This document shows positions 1-5,197 of a stretch of 5,832 nt of DNA, piece by piece. The notes below the pieces were generated by a model, which worked only from the letters and a program-made list of their open reading frames with translations, did not search any database and was not told the DNA's origin. The stretch spans positions 1 through 5,832 of the forward strand of contig JAQGOX010000564.1 of the NCBI GenBank assembly GCA_028293365.1, in the 5' to 3' direction. This DNA comes from Verrucomicrobiales bacterium. Lineage in GTDB: Bacteria > Verrucomicrobiota > Verrucomicrobiia > Limisphaerales > SXQI01. Position numbers and translations under genes: made by a program. Within the stretch, counting starts at the first letter, position 1, and each line of letters starts with the position of its first letter.

Positions 1-81
1 GAAATGCGTAAAAGCGTGGGTTTGTGGAAAGGTTAGTTTTCATTTTGGGCTGGACCAAGTTCAATAAGAGTTTATGTCGGG

Positions 82-228
82 TCACGAACCGATTACAAGA
101 ATTTGCATACTCTGGATGGAAGCGGGCGTTGTCGGAGAAAGTGTGGTGGCGATCAGACTTGTGTCTCCGTTCAAGCGGACGAGATCGCCAATGCCGTTGG
201 CGTTGGTAAAGCCGCCAATGATGAGAAG
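82..228 (-). pseudogene. Delta-60-repeat-like protein fragment (remnant)
   Basis: Read on the minus strand, bases 228 to 85 translate to a stretch containing IIGGFTNANG, then DLVRLNGDTSL, then SPTTPASIQSM and ILVIGS, followed by a stop. This order matches the delta-60 repeat pattern (a GG-FT-x-NG turn, an RLN-x-DGSLD turn, an F-x-P segment, then an S-M-A-x-Q-DGK-ILVGG strand), in which the family builds long beta-propeller-like surface proteins. The DGSLD turn is blurred to GDTSL, and the residues expected between SM and ILV are missing, so it looks decayed. There is no plausible start, and the match ends exactly where the DUF433 similarity begins on the other strand. I infer a leftover piece of a larger, otherwise absent gene. 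A chance antisense resemblance is the alternative. Confidence 0.4.
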
Positions 229-387
229 GGCACTCGAATTCCCGCGGCGTTGATACTCGGATACCTCGCCGCCGGACGCGACCAAACAGCGATTATGCGA
301 GAGTTTCCGGATCTCCAGCCTGCCGACATCGCCGCCTGTTTGGATTTCGCTCGTGACCTTGCGACCTTTGAAGATGCGGCCGCATGA
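103..387 (+). CDS. DUF433 antitoxin-like protein with a foreign N-terminus
   Basis: The frame encodes 94 residues from a TTG codon. Residues 43-90, beginning GTRIP and continuing ILGYLAAG, EFPDLQPADIAACL and DFARDLA, are a good match to the helical second half of DUF433 proteins. These are small DNA-binding-type antitoxins usually paired with DUF5615 PIN-like toxins. The usual N-terminus, which carries the conserved G-KP-I-GTRIP approach, is absent. Residues 1-42 instead read antisense through a delta-60-like fragment. The stop codon overlaps the next start (ATGA), as in intact antitoxin-toxin pairs. No Shine-Dalgarno site precedes the TTG, so the start is only the longest available. I infer a 5'-truncated antitoxin gene that is probably not functional, although the frame remains open. 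Confidence 0.5.
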   Translation: MHTLDGSGRCRRKCGGDQTCVSVQADEIANAVGVGKAANDEKGTRIPAALILGYLAAGRDQTAIMREFPDLQPADIAACLDFARDLATFEDAAA

Positions 388-473
388 GGCTGCGGTTTTT
401 TGCCGACCAATGTGTTCCCAATGAGGTAAGTGATTTTGCCCCAGAAGTACGGGTTCTTGGAAAATGGGCTTGA
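384..473 (+). pseudogene. DUF5615 PIN-like toxin, truncated after about 15 codons
   Basis: An ATG overlapping the stop of the DUF433 frame by ATGA opens a 29-codon frame beginning MRLRFFADQCVPNEV. This is the characteristic N-terminus of DUF5615 (Mut7-C/PIN-like) toxins: a short beta strand, then the acidic D in FADQC-VP. Family members are normally about 100-120 residues with further acidic residues for RNA cleavage. Here similarity stops after residue 15, and the frame ends at a TGA after an unrelated tail (SDFAPEVRVLGKWA). The position directly behind a DUF433 antitoxin supports the call. I infer that most of the toxin gene was deleted. The remaining peptide cannot fold into a PIN domain. 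Confidence 0.55.
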
Positions 474-519
474 GAAAAGGCGTGTTTCGAGGAAGCTATA
501 TCAGTTCGGTTGAAACAGT

Positions 520-729
520 ATGACGGCAGACCAAATCATTGAAGACATCAAATTACTGCCAAGGGATGAACAATCGCGGGTGGTGCAGTTTGCGGTTGAA
601 CTGACGCGCAGGCGCCAACTCCCGGCGGAGGATTTAGTCGTTATCGCTCAAAAGATGCTTGAAACGAACGACCCTGCGGAGAAGAAGCGGTTGGAAGATG
701 ACTTAACGCGCGGTTTTTACGGCGATTAG
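520..729 (+). CDS. Small antitoxin-like helical protein
   Basis: The gene encodes 69 residues from ATG. The N-terminus (MTADQIIEDIKLLPRDEQSR, then a VVQFAVELTRR helix) has the look of small DUF2281/RelB-like antitoxin components, in which a helix with an L-P-x-E/D-x-x-x-V pattern is common. The C-terminal half carries a QKMLETNDPAEKKRLEDDL helix and ends RGFYGD. I recall proteins of this shape in Verrucomicrobiota, typically beside another small gene, but I cannot name a characterised family. The partner gene starts 10 nt after its stop. No clear ribosome-binding site lies before the ATG, although the frame is closed upstream. Codon use fits the surroundings. The role as an antitoxin is inference from size, composition and pairing. 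Confidence 0.7.
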   Translation: MTADQIIEDIKLLPRDEQSRVVQFAVELTRRRQLPAEDLVVIAQKMLETNDPAEKKRLEDDLTRGFYGD

Positions 730-739
730 CTTTTAGGAC

Positions 740-985
740 ATGCCGCGTGTTCGCCGTGAAAATCTGCCGCGGGCTCTTTGGACACACCTTTTAGGGCGTA
801 TGCACCAACGCGAGATCTCCCTGCAACAGCTTTATCTGTTTTCAAAATGGTTGGAAAGTGAGCCGGAAGTTCCAAGTGGGCCCTGGTTCAAACGATTTCC
901 AGAGATGACGGTCTGTGGTGAAGGAGAGTGGGTGAAAACCTTTCTGATTGCTGCCCAGACGCCAGTGGGCAAGGAGCTTCCCTAG
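740..985 (+). CDS. Uncharacterised 81-residue partner protein
   Basis: This is a complete 81-residue protein from ATG, 10 nt downstream of the antitoxin-like gene, so the two are very likely co-transcribed. An AGGA sits only 1 nt before the ATG, too close to be a good ribosome-binding site. The N-terminus is basic (MPRVRRENLP), followed by an amphipathic helix (ALWTHLLGRMHQREI) and a second helix (LQQLYLFSKWLESEPEVP). The C-terminal part is GPWFKRFPEMTVCGEGEWVKTFL, rich in aromatic residues and with a CGEGE turn, and probably forms beta strands. There is no signal peptide or membrane segment. I have seen similar short proteins as recurrent neighbours of antitoxin-like genes in Verrucomicrobiota, but no activity is known to me. 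It could be the toxin of a pair or a conserved accessory protein. Confidence 0.65.
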   Translation: MPRVRRENLPRALWTHLLGRMHQREISLQQLYLFSKWLESEPEVPSGPWFKRFPEMTVCGEGEWVKTFLIAAQTPVGKELP

Positions 986-1340
986 AGAGCCGGGCCATAT
1001 TCCCACCGCGTTGGATTACCTATTAAAACGATTCAAGCCAACCCGGTTTGCGGAAGCGGTTCAGCGGGCGCGGGAGCTAATTGCCAACAAACGTGCGGGC
1101 GTAGCGGCCCGCAGGCTGCTCGCGCTCTTACCTTCGGTTCAAATCAACTGCCGTTTCTCGCGCAACCGAATCGATTGCGTGACTGAAGGCTCACGACGGC
1201 TCACAAAAAGGGAAAGATTGATTATCGCGAGTGGGGTTGCCAGGCAGCATGCCCTGAGCTCTGCTATTGAGCGGTTGAAAAACTTCCAACCAGTGCCATC
1301 TTACCCCGGGGAGGAGCTGAAATGGTATGAAGAAATCTGA
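948..1340 (+). CDS. Hypothetical protein with TTG start, overlapping the reductase gene
   Basis: This open frame has up to 130 residues from TTG at 948. A TTG at 1011 would give 110 residues and avoid most of the overlap with the preceding gene. No ATG or GTG start exists and neither TTG has a ribosome-binding site. The protein is strongly basic and mostly helical (FAEAVQRARELIANK, LTKRERLIIASG, HALSSAIERLKNF), with a central INCRFSRNRIDCV segment and a proline-rich end followed by KWYEEI. It overlaps the aldo/keto reductase start by 14 nt, which would allow translational coupling. Third codon positions are moderately GC-rich, consistent with coding but not decisive. I do not recognise the family. 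It may be the 3' part of a damaged gene rather than a live one. Confidence 0.4.
   Translation: MLPRRQWARSFPREPGHIPTALDYLLKRFKPTRFAEAVQRARELIANKRAGVAARRLLALLPSVQINCRFSRNRIDCVTEGSRRLTKRERLIIASGVARQHALSSAIERLKNFQPVPSYPGEELKWYEEI
1310..1316 (+). promoter_or_regulatory. Strong Shine-Dalgarno site for the aldo/keto reductase
   Basis: GGAGGAG lies 10 nt before the reductase ATG at 1327. It is the best Shine-Dalgarno match in the window and supports that start. It is also 5 nt before an earlier ATG at 1322 that opens only a two-codon frame (ATG GTA TGA) running into the true start. Confidence 0.7.
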
Positions 1341-2349
1341 AGGACTGAACCATCCTGTTACCCGTCGCACGTTTGTTAAATCTGTTGCTGCTGCCGGACT
1401 TGTCGCCGGAATTGGACCCCACTCATGGGGTGAGGAAACACGAAATGGCGACATGATCTACCGTGTCCTGGGCCGCACTGGTGAGAAGGTATCCGCTATT
1501 GGTTTGGGCGGTTCGCATATCGGCAAATTAAAGGACGAAAAAGAATCCCTCGCCTTGATTCGCAGCGCCATAGATCGGGGCCTGACCTTCATGGATAACA
1601 GTTGGGACTACGATGAAGGCAAGTGCGAAACCTGGATGGGAAAAGCTTTGCAGGACGGTTACCGGGACAAAGTCTTTTTGATGACCAAGATCGATGGGCG
1701 GACGAAAAAGGCCGCCGCCAAACAGATCGACGAATCACTAAAACGCCTTCAAACCGATCATGTCGATTTGCTTCAGCATCACGAAGTTATTCGAATGGAA
1801 GATCCCGATCGGATTTTTCGGGAAGGAGGCGCGAACGAGGCCCTGATCGAAGCCCGAAAGGCTGGCAAAATCCGATATATAGGCTTCACCGGTCACAAAG
1901 ATCCGCACGTTCATTTAAGAATGCTCGAGGTCGCGGCCGAGCATGATTTCCACTTCGACACCGTGCAAATGCCTTTAAATGTAATGGATGCGCATTTTCG
2001 GAGCTTTGGTCATCACGTTCTACCCAAACTGGTCGAACAAGGAATCGGTGTTTTGGGAATGAAATCGATGGGAAGCGGCGTGATCCTCGAAAGCAACACC
2101 GTAAAGCCAATCGAATGCCTTCACTACGCGTTAAGCCTTCCAACCTCCGTAGTGATCAACGGAATCGATAGCATGAAGCTGCTTGACCAGGCGTTCGAAG
2201 CGACTCGGACCTTTAAACCAATGGACGAACGGCAAATCGCCAGTTTACTCGCGCGAACTGAACAAGCGGCAAAATCCGGTAAATTTGAGCTGTTTAAAAC
2301 GGACAACCGATTCGATACCACCGCGAAAAAACCCGAATACCTGGGATAG
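1327..2349 (+). CDS. Aldo/keto reductase with Tat signal peptide
   Basis: This 340-residue protein belongs to the aldo/keto reductase superfamily, NAD(P)H-dependent TIM-barrel oxidoreductases acting on carbonyls. The N-terminus carries a twin-arginine motif (TRRTFVKS, residues 12-19) and a hydrophobic stretch (SVAAAGLVAGIG), so export through the Tat pathway is predicted. The barrel begins near residue 44 with the typical YRVLGRTGEKVSAIGLGG. The catalytic tetrad is visible: Asp90 in FMD, Tyr95 in WDY, Lys121 in LMTK and the His at 152 in DLLQHH. GKIRYIGFTGH (180-190) is the usual barrel strand. The C-terminus is complete. A strong ribosome-binding site precedes the ATG. It ends 4 nt from the convergent smpB stop. 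The substrate cannot be read from sequence. Related Tat-type reductases are common in Verrucomicrobiota and Planctomycetes and mostly uncharacterised. Confidence 0.95.
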   Translation: MKKSEGLNHPVTRRTFVKSVAAAGLVAGIGPHSWGEETRNGDMIYRVLGRTGEKVSAIGLGGSHIGKLKDEKESLALIRSAIDRGLTFMDNSWDYDEGKCETWMGKALQDGYRDKVFLMTKIDGRTKKAAAKQIDESLKRLQTDHVDLLQHHEVIRMEDPDRIFREGGANEALIEARKAGKIRYIGFTGHKDPHVHLRMLEVAAEHDFHFDTVQMPLNVMDAHFRSFGHHVLPKLVEQGIGVLGMKSMGSGVILESNTVKPIECLHYALSLPTSVVINGIDSMKLLDQAFEATRTFKPMDERQIASLLARTEQAAKSGKFELFKTDNRFDTTAKKPEYLG

Positions 2350-2353
2350 CAGT

Positions 2354-2809
2354 CTATTTGCCCTTAAAACGATGCATGGTCGCCCGTTTCAGTTCGCGAT
2401 CTGAATCGCGCTCTTTCATCGCCTGGCGTTTGTCAAATTGCACCTTTCCTTTGCCAACGCCGAGCGCGACTTTGACCTTGCCATTTTTCCAGTAGAGCGA
2501 AAGCGGGACAATCGCATTCCCCTCGACCGCGGCGAGGCCGAATAATTTACGAATCTCGCTCTTATGAAGAAGCAGCTTCCGGACTGACTTGGGCTGGTGA
2601 TTCTCCCGATTGCCAAACAAATACTCATCGATGTGGCAATTGTGGAGGAATGCCTCGTCATTCTCGACTCGCACGAACGCATCCGCGATCTGCGCTTTCC
2701 CCGCTCGCAATGACTTGACCTCTGTTCCGCGCAAAGCCAATCCGGCCTCAAACGTTTCGAGGATAAAATAATCCCGGCGCGCTTTGGGGTTCGTTAAAAT
2801 GTCAGCCAT
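2354..2809 (-). CDS. smpB: SsrA-binding protein SmpB
   Basis: SmpB binds tmRNA and delivers it to ribosomes stalled on broken messages, enabling trans-translation and tagging of the unfinished protein. The 151-residue product has the normal length and all hallmarks. It starts with a short lead (NPKARRDYFI), followed by the core GLALRGTEVKSLRAGKAQI (23-41), HNCHI (56-60), YLFGNRENHQP (63-73) and RKLLLHK (77-83). It ends with the basic tail DKRQAMKERD (126-135), which in known SmpB proteins inserts into the mRNA channel and becomes helical. The ATG is the right start by alignment memory, yet it directly follows a run of seven T that belongs to a terminator hairpin, and no Shine-Dalgarno site precedes it. 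It lies 54 nt downstream of rpoZ on the same strand. Confidence 0.97.
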   Translation of the reverse strand: MADILTNPKARRDYFILETFEAGLALRGTEVKSLRAGKAQIADAFVRVENDEAFLHNCHIDEYLFGNRENHQPKSVRKLLLHKSEIRKLFGLAAVEGNAIVPLSLYWKNGKVKVALGVGKGKVQFDKRQAMKERDSDRELKRATMHRFKGK

Positions 2810-2843
2810 AAAAAAAGAGAGCCAGAAGAGGATCTCTTCTGGC
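2810..2843 (-). terminator. Intrinsic terminator after rpoZ, abutting the smpB start
   Basis: On the minus strand a perfect 10-bp stem (GCCAGAAGAG with CTCTTCTGGC, 6 of 10 pairs GC) closes a 3-nt loop. It is followed by TCTC and seven T, the layout of a Rho-independent terminator. The stem begins 20 nt after the rpoZ stop. The plus-strand side lacks a T-tract after the stem, so it acts in one direction. The last T is immediately followed by the smpB ATG. Confidence 0.8.
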
Positions 2844-2863
2844 CGGTGACATTCATGGGAAAT

Positions 2864-3127
2864 TTAAGCCTTTTTACGCTTCTTCGGCTCGTTCAAGACG
2901 CCTTCTTCGCCGGGCTTTTCGACCAGTTCAAAATCCAATTTTCCCTCGACGATCTCGAGCATAGCGATATCGCCTGCACCGAGACCGGCCACATCTTCGA
3001 GCATCGGACGGCCACTTGGGCCGCCACCGACACCGGTGAGTTGGCGAACGCGCCGGGAAACCAGGTTAACCAAAATGTTGGGGTTACCAACCTTCTCCAG
3101 AGCTTTTTTGCAAATATCGCTATTCAA
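2864..3127 (-). CDS. rpoZ: DNA-directed RNA polymerase subunit omega
   Basis: Omega is the small subunit that wraps the C-terminal part of beta-prime and helps assemble RNA polymerase. The 87-residue product shows the family core: an N-terminal helix (ICKKALEKVGNPNILV), NLVSRRVRQL (21-30), a glycine-rich spacer, then GDIAMLEIVEGKL (52-64), the conserved helix that follows. The tail is lysine-rich (EPKKRKKA). The start is TTG. An in-frame TAA lies directly before it and no other early start codon exists, so TTG is effectively forced. A GAGAGG sits 5 nt upstream. The protein ends 20 nt before a strong terminator. Length suits short omega proteins of Verrucomicrobiota. The gene is divergent from the xylose-isomerase-like gene across 220 nt. 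Confidence 0.93.
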   Translation of the reverse strand: MNSDICKKALEKVGNPNILVNLVSRRVRQLTGVGGGPSGRPMLEDVAGLGAGDIAMLEIVEGKLDFELVEKPGEEGVLNEPKKRKKA

Positions 3128-3132
3128 TTAAT

Positions 3133-3138
3133 CCTCTC
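3133..3138 (-). promoter_or_regulatory. Ribosome-binding site deciding the rpoZ TTG start
   Basis: On the minus strand GAGAGG lies 5 nt before the TTG codon at 3127. A TAA stop sits immediately before the TTG in the same frame, so this site and the TTG together define the start. Confidence 0.6.
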
Positions 3139-3185
3139 GTTTAAACCAAAGGACTAACAAGGTAGCCGGAATGAAGAACAACGCA

Positions 3186-3215
3186 ATCCTAAAAAAGTTA
3201 AAAATCACCTCTCAA
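3186..3215 (-). promoter_or_regulatory. Candidate sigma-70-type promoter for rpoZ
   Basis: On the minus strand TTGAGA (3215-3210, 5 of 6 to the -35 consensus) and TAGGAT (3191-3186, 4 of 6 to the -10 consensus) are separated by 18 nt of AT-rich spacer. A transcript would begin near 3179 and have a leader of about 50 nt before the rpoZ TTG. This is a by-eye consensus match only. Confidence 0.35.
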
Positions 3216-3347
3216 ACTGACGGCTTCCTGCGGGTATAAACTCCGCACTGCCATGGGTCAGCCAACGATCAATCCATCCCGATTCGGGCTTTCAGTTTTT
3301 TATCCTTTAATTCACCTGCGTTCCGTTTAGCGTGTCCTCTCTATTTT

Positions 3348-4388
3348 ATGGCGAAAGCAAATCAATATAAATTCTGTTTTGGACCGTGGAACATCAGCCA
3401 GGGAGGCGATCCTTACGGCCCAACCACTCGTCCTGAGCAATCCTTCGATTGGAAGCTCGACCAACTCAAAGCCCTTGGCTTTGACGCCATGATGTTTCAC
3501 GACGACGACGCTGTCCCTGATATCGATAACAAATCTGAGAAACAAATCCTTACGGAGGCGAAGGAATTAAAGAAAAAGTTGGATGACGCCGGCCTCGTCG
3601 CCGAAATGGTTGCCCCCAGACTCTGGTTTAGCCCAATGACCATCGATGGCGGCTATACGAGCAACGATCCCAAATGTCGCCGCTATGCCATAGACCGCTC
3701 ATTGCGGTGTATCGATATCGCCAATATCCTCGATACAGATATTCTCGTCCTCTGGCTCGCACGTGAAGGAACGTATCTGCGTGAGTCGAAGAGCGGCAAG
3801 CGCAGTGTCGAATTGATGGTGGAAGCATTCGACAAAATGCTCGCGCACGACAAAAAAATTCGCCTGGCGATCGAGCCCAAGCCGAATGAACCAATGGACC
3901 ACGCTTATATTCCAACCATTGGTCATGCCCTCGCCGTCGCGCAGTTAACCACCGATGCCCGCCGGGTCGGCGCACTGATCGAAACCGCCCATTGTATTTT
4001 GGCCGGTCTTGATCCAGCAGACGAAATCGATTTTGCAATGACCTTCGGCAAGCTTTGGTCCCTCCATTTAAACGATCAGAATGGGTTGAAGTTCGACCAG
4101 GACAAACCCTTCGGCAGCACGAATCTTCGAAGTGCATTCAATCAAGTGCGCGTTCTCGAACGCAACGGTTACGGAAAGCATGGCGAATATGTTTGCTTCG
4201 ACGTGCATCCGTTTCGCACGACGAAAAGCGAACAAACGCTCGCCCACCTGGATAACAGTCGGCGCACCTTCCTGCGCCTGGTGGAAAAAGCCCGAACCTT
4301 CGACGAAGCCCGAGCGAAGTCTCTGATCGCCGAACGCGATTACCAGGCTCTTGATCAAATGGTAATCGAGCACCTGCTTGGAAAGTGA
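3348..4388 (+). CDS. Xylose-isomerase-like TIM-barrel sugar isomerase
   Basis: The 346-residue product follows the class I xylose isomerase of actinobacteria (XylA) in order: YKFCFGPWN (7-15), FHDDDAVP (50-57), DGGYTSND (100-107), RRYAID (111-116), IEPKPNEP (175-182), E212 and H215 in IETAH, FDQD (249-252), FDVHP (284-288) and the terminal IEHLLGK. By my alignment, His51, Asp54, Glu176, Lys178, Glu212, His215, Asp250, Asp252 and Asp285 occupy catalytic or metal-site positions. However, the metal-1 Asp (D245 in Streptomyces numbering) is His240, and the following Lys289 is His287. It is about 40 residues shorter than typical class I enzymes, mainly near the C-terminus. A soluble aldose-ketose isomerase or a related epimerase is likely, but the substrate is uncertain. 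No Shine-Dalgarno site precedes the ATG, and the leader there is pyrimidine-rich. Its stop overlaps fdhD by GTGA. Confidence 0.9.
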   Translation: MAKANQYKFCFGPWNISQGGDPYGPTTRPEQSFDWKLDQLKALGFDAMMFHDDDAVPDIDNKSEKQILTEAKELKKKLDDAGLVAEMVAPRLWFSPMTIDGGYTSNDPKCRRYAIDRSLRCIDIANILDTDILVLWLAREGTYLRESKSGKRSVELMVEAFDKMLAHDKKIRLAIEPKPNEPMDHAYIPTIGHALAVAQLTTDARRVGALIETAHCILAGLDPADEIDFAMTFGKLWSLHLNDQNGLKFDQDKPFGSTNLRSAFNQVRVLERNGYGKHGEYVCFDVHPFRTTKSEQTLAHLDNSRRTFLRLVEKARTFDEARAKSLIAERDYQALDQMVIEHLLGK

Positions 4389-5197
4389 AGCCGAACGATC
4401 CTGAGATACGCGAGATAGCCCTAAATCGCTATCGCAATGGTGTCGTTGAACCCGCTCAGGATTCGCTCGCAGTCGAAGAACCTCTCGAAATCCGTGTCCG
4501 CGGCGTTAGCGTCGCGGTCACAATGCGCACGCCGGGCCACGATCCAGAGCTGGCGGCTGGTTTTCTCTTATCGGAAGGATTAATCAAACACCGAGACGAA
4601 ATCGTCGAGATCGCCCCCTGCCCCACCGCTAAAAATCCCGGCAATGTCCTAAATGTGTTTCTGAAGGCAGACGCGGCTGTCGACCTGGAAAAACTCACCC
4701 GGCATGTCTTCGCCTCGTCGAGTTGCGGAATTTGCGGCAAAGCTTCAATCGACACAGTTCATCAACATTTCGCGGCGGTTAATAGCAACGTGCGGCTCAC
4801 CCCCTCGGTATTATTGGCATTGCCTGATAAACTGCGAAAATCGCAGAGCACCTTCGATCGTACCGGCGGTCTTCACGCCGCAGGATTATTCGACTCCGCT
4901 GGAAAGCTGCGATTGATGCGCGAAGATGTAGGACGCCACAATGCGTTGGACAAAGTTCTCGGCCATGCGCTCCTGGAAAACTGGCTGCCTCTCAGCAGTT
5001 CCATCCTTCTTGTCAGCGGACGTGCCTCGTTCGAAATCGTGCAGAAAGCACTCTCAGCAGGTATCCCTATCATTGCAGCCGTTTCAGCGCCCTCAAGTTT
5101 GGCGATGGAACTCGCTCGTGAGAGCGGCCAGACGCTGATCGGTTTTTTGCGAGAGAAAAGTTTCAACATTTACGCGCACCCCGAGCGAATTCAATAA
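4385..5197 (+). CDS. fdhD: Sulfurtransferase FdhD (formate dehydrogenase accessory protein)
   Basis: FdhD passes sulfur from a cysteine desulfurase to the bis-MGD molybdenum cofactor, a step needed for active formate dehydrogenases and related enzymes. The 270-residue product has full family length. It contains the CxxC motif SSCGICGKAS (112-121, Cys114 and Cys117), matching the essential cysteines of E. coli FdhD. It also has TGGLHAAGLF (160-169), REDVGRHNALDKVLG (179-193), SGRASFEI (211-218), SAPSSLA (234-240) and GFLREKSFNIY (253-263). The start is GTG, overlapping the upstream isomerase stop as GTGA, so translation is probably coupled to that gene. No formate dehydrogenase or other molybdoenzyme lies in the window. 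The 3' end overlaps, antisense, the decayed VapC frame. Confidence 0.97.
   Translation: MKPNDPEIREIALNRYRNGVVEPAQDSLAVEEPLEIRVRGVSVAVTMRTPGHDPELAAGFLLSEGLIKHRDEIVEIAPCPTAKNPGNVLNVFLKADAAVDLEKLTRHVFASSSCGICGKASIDTVHQHFAAVNSNVRLTPSVLLALPDKLRKSQSTFDRTGGLHAAGLFDSAGKLRLMREDVGRHNALDKVLGHALLENWLPLSSSILLVSGRASFEIVQKALSAGIPIIAAVSAPSSLAMELARESGQTLIGFLREKSFNIYAHPERIQ

Noticed and set aside
1191..1454. 87-codon minus-strand frame across the reductase start
   Set aside because: It covers the strong ribosome-binding site and Tat-signal region of the reductase and has no domain.
2846..3157. 103-codon open frame on the plus strand
   Set aside because: It is antisense to rpoZ, whose family motifs are clear. 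The product shows no domain.
3235..3240. TATAAA as the -10 box of the isomerase promoter
   Set aside because: No -35-like hexamer lies at 16-18 nt upstream, so the match is not enough alone.
3278..3301. CCCGATTCGGG hairpin followed by a T-rich stretch as a plus-strand terminator
   Set aside because: The physical stem is only 4 bp, the T run is interrupted and several bases away, and no plus-strand gene ends upstream.
3253..3330. 25-codon ATG frame in the rpoZ/isomerase spacer as a leader peptide
   Set aside because: It has no ribosome-binding site, no run of regulatory codons and no paired attenuator hairpins.
3628..4137. Long 169-codon open frame on the minus strand
   Set aside because: It is wholly antisense to the well-supported isomerase gene and encodes an Arg/His/Cys/Ser-rich product with no recognisable domain.
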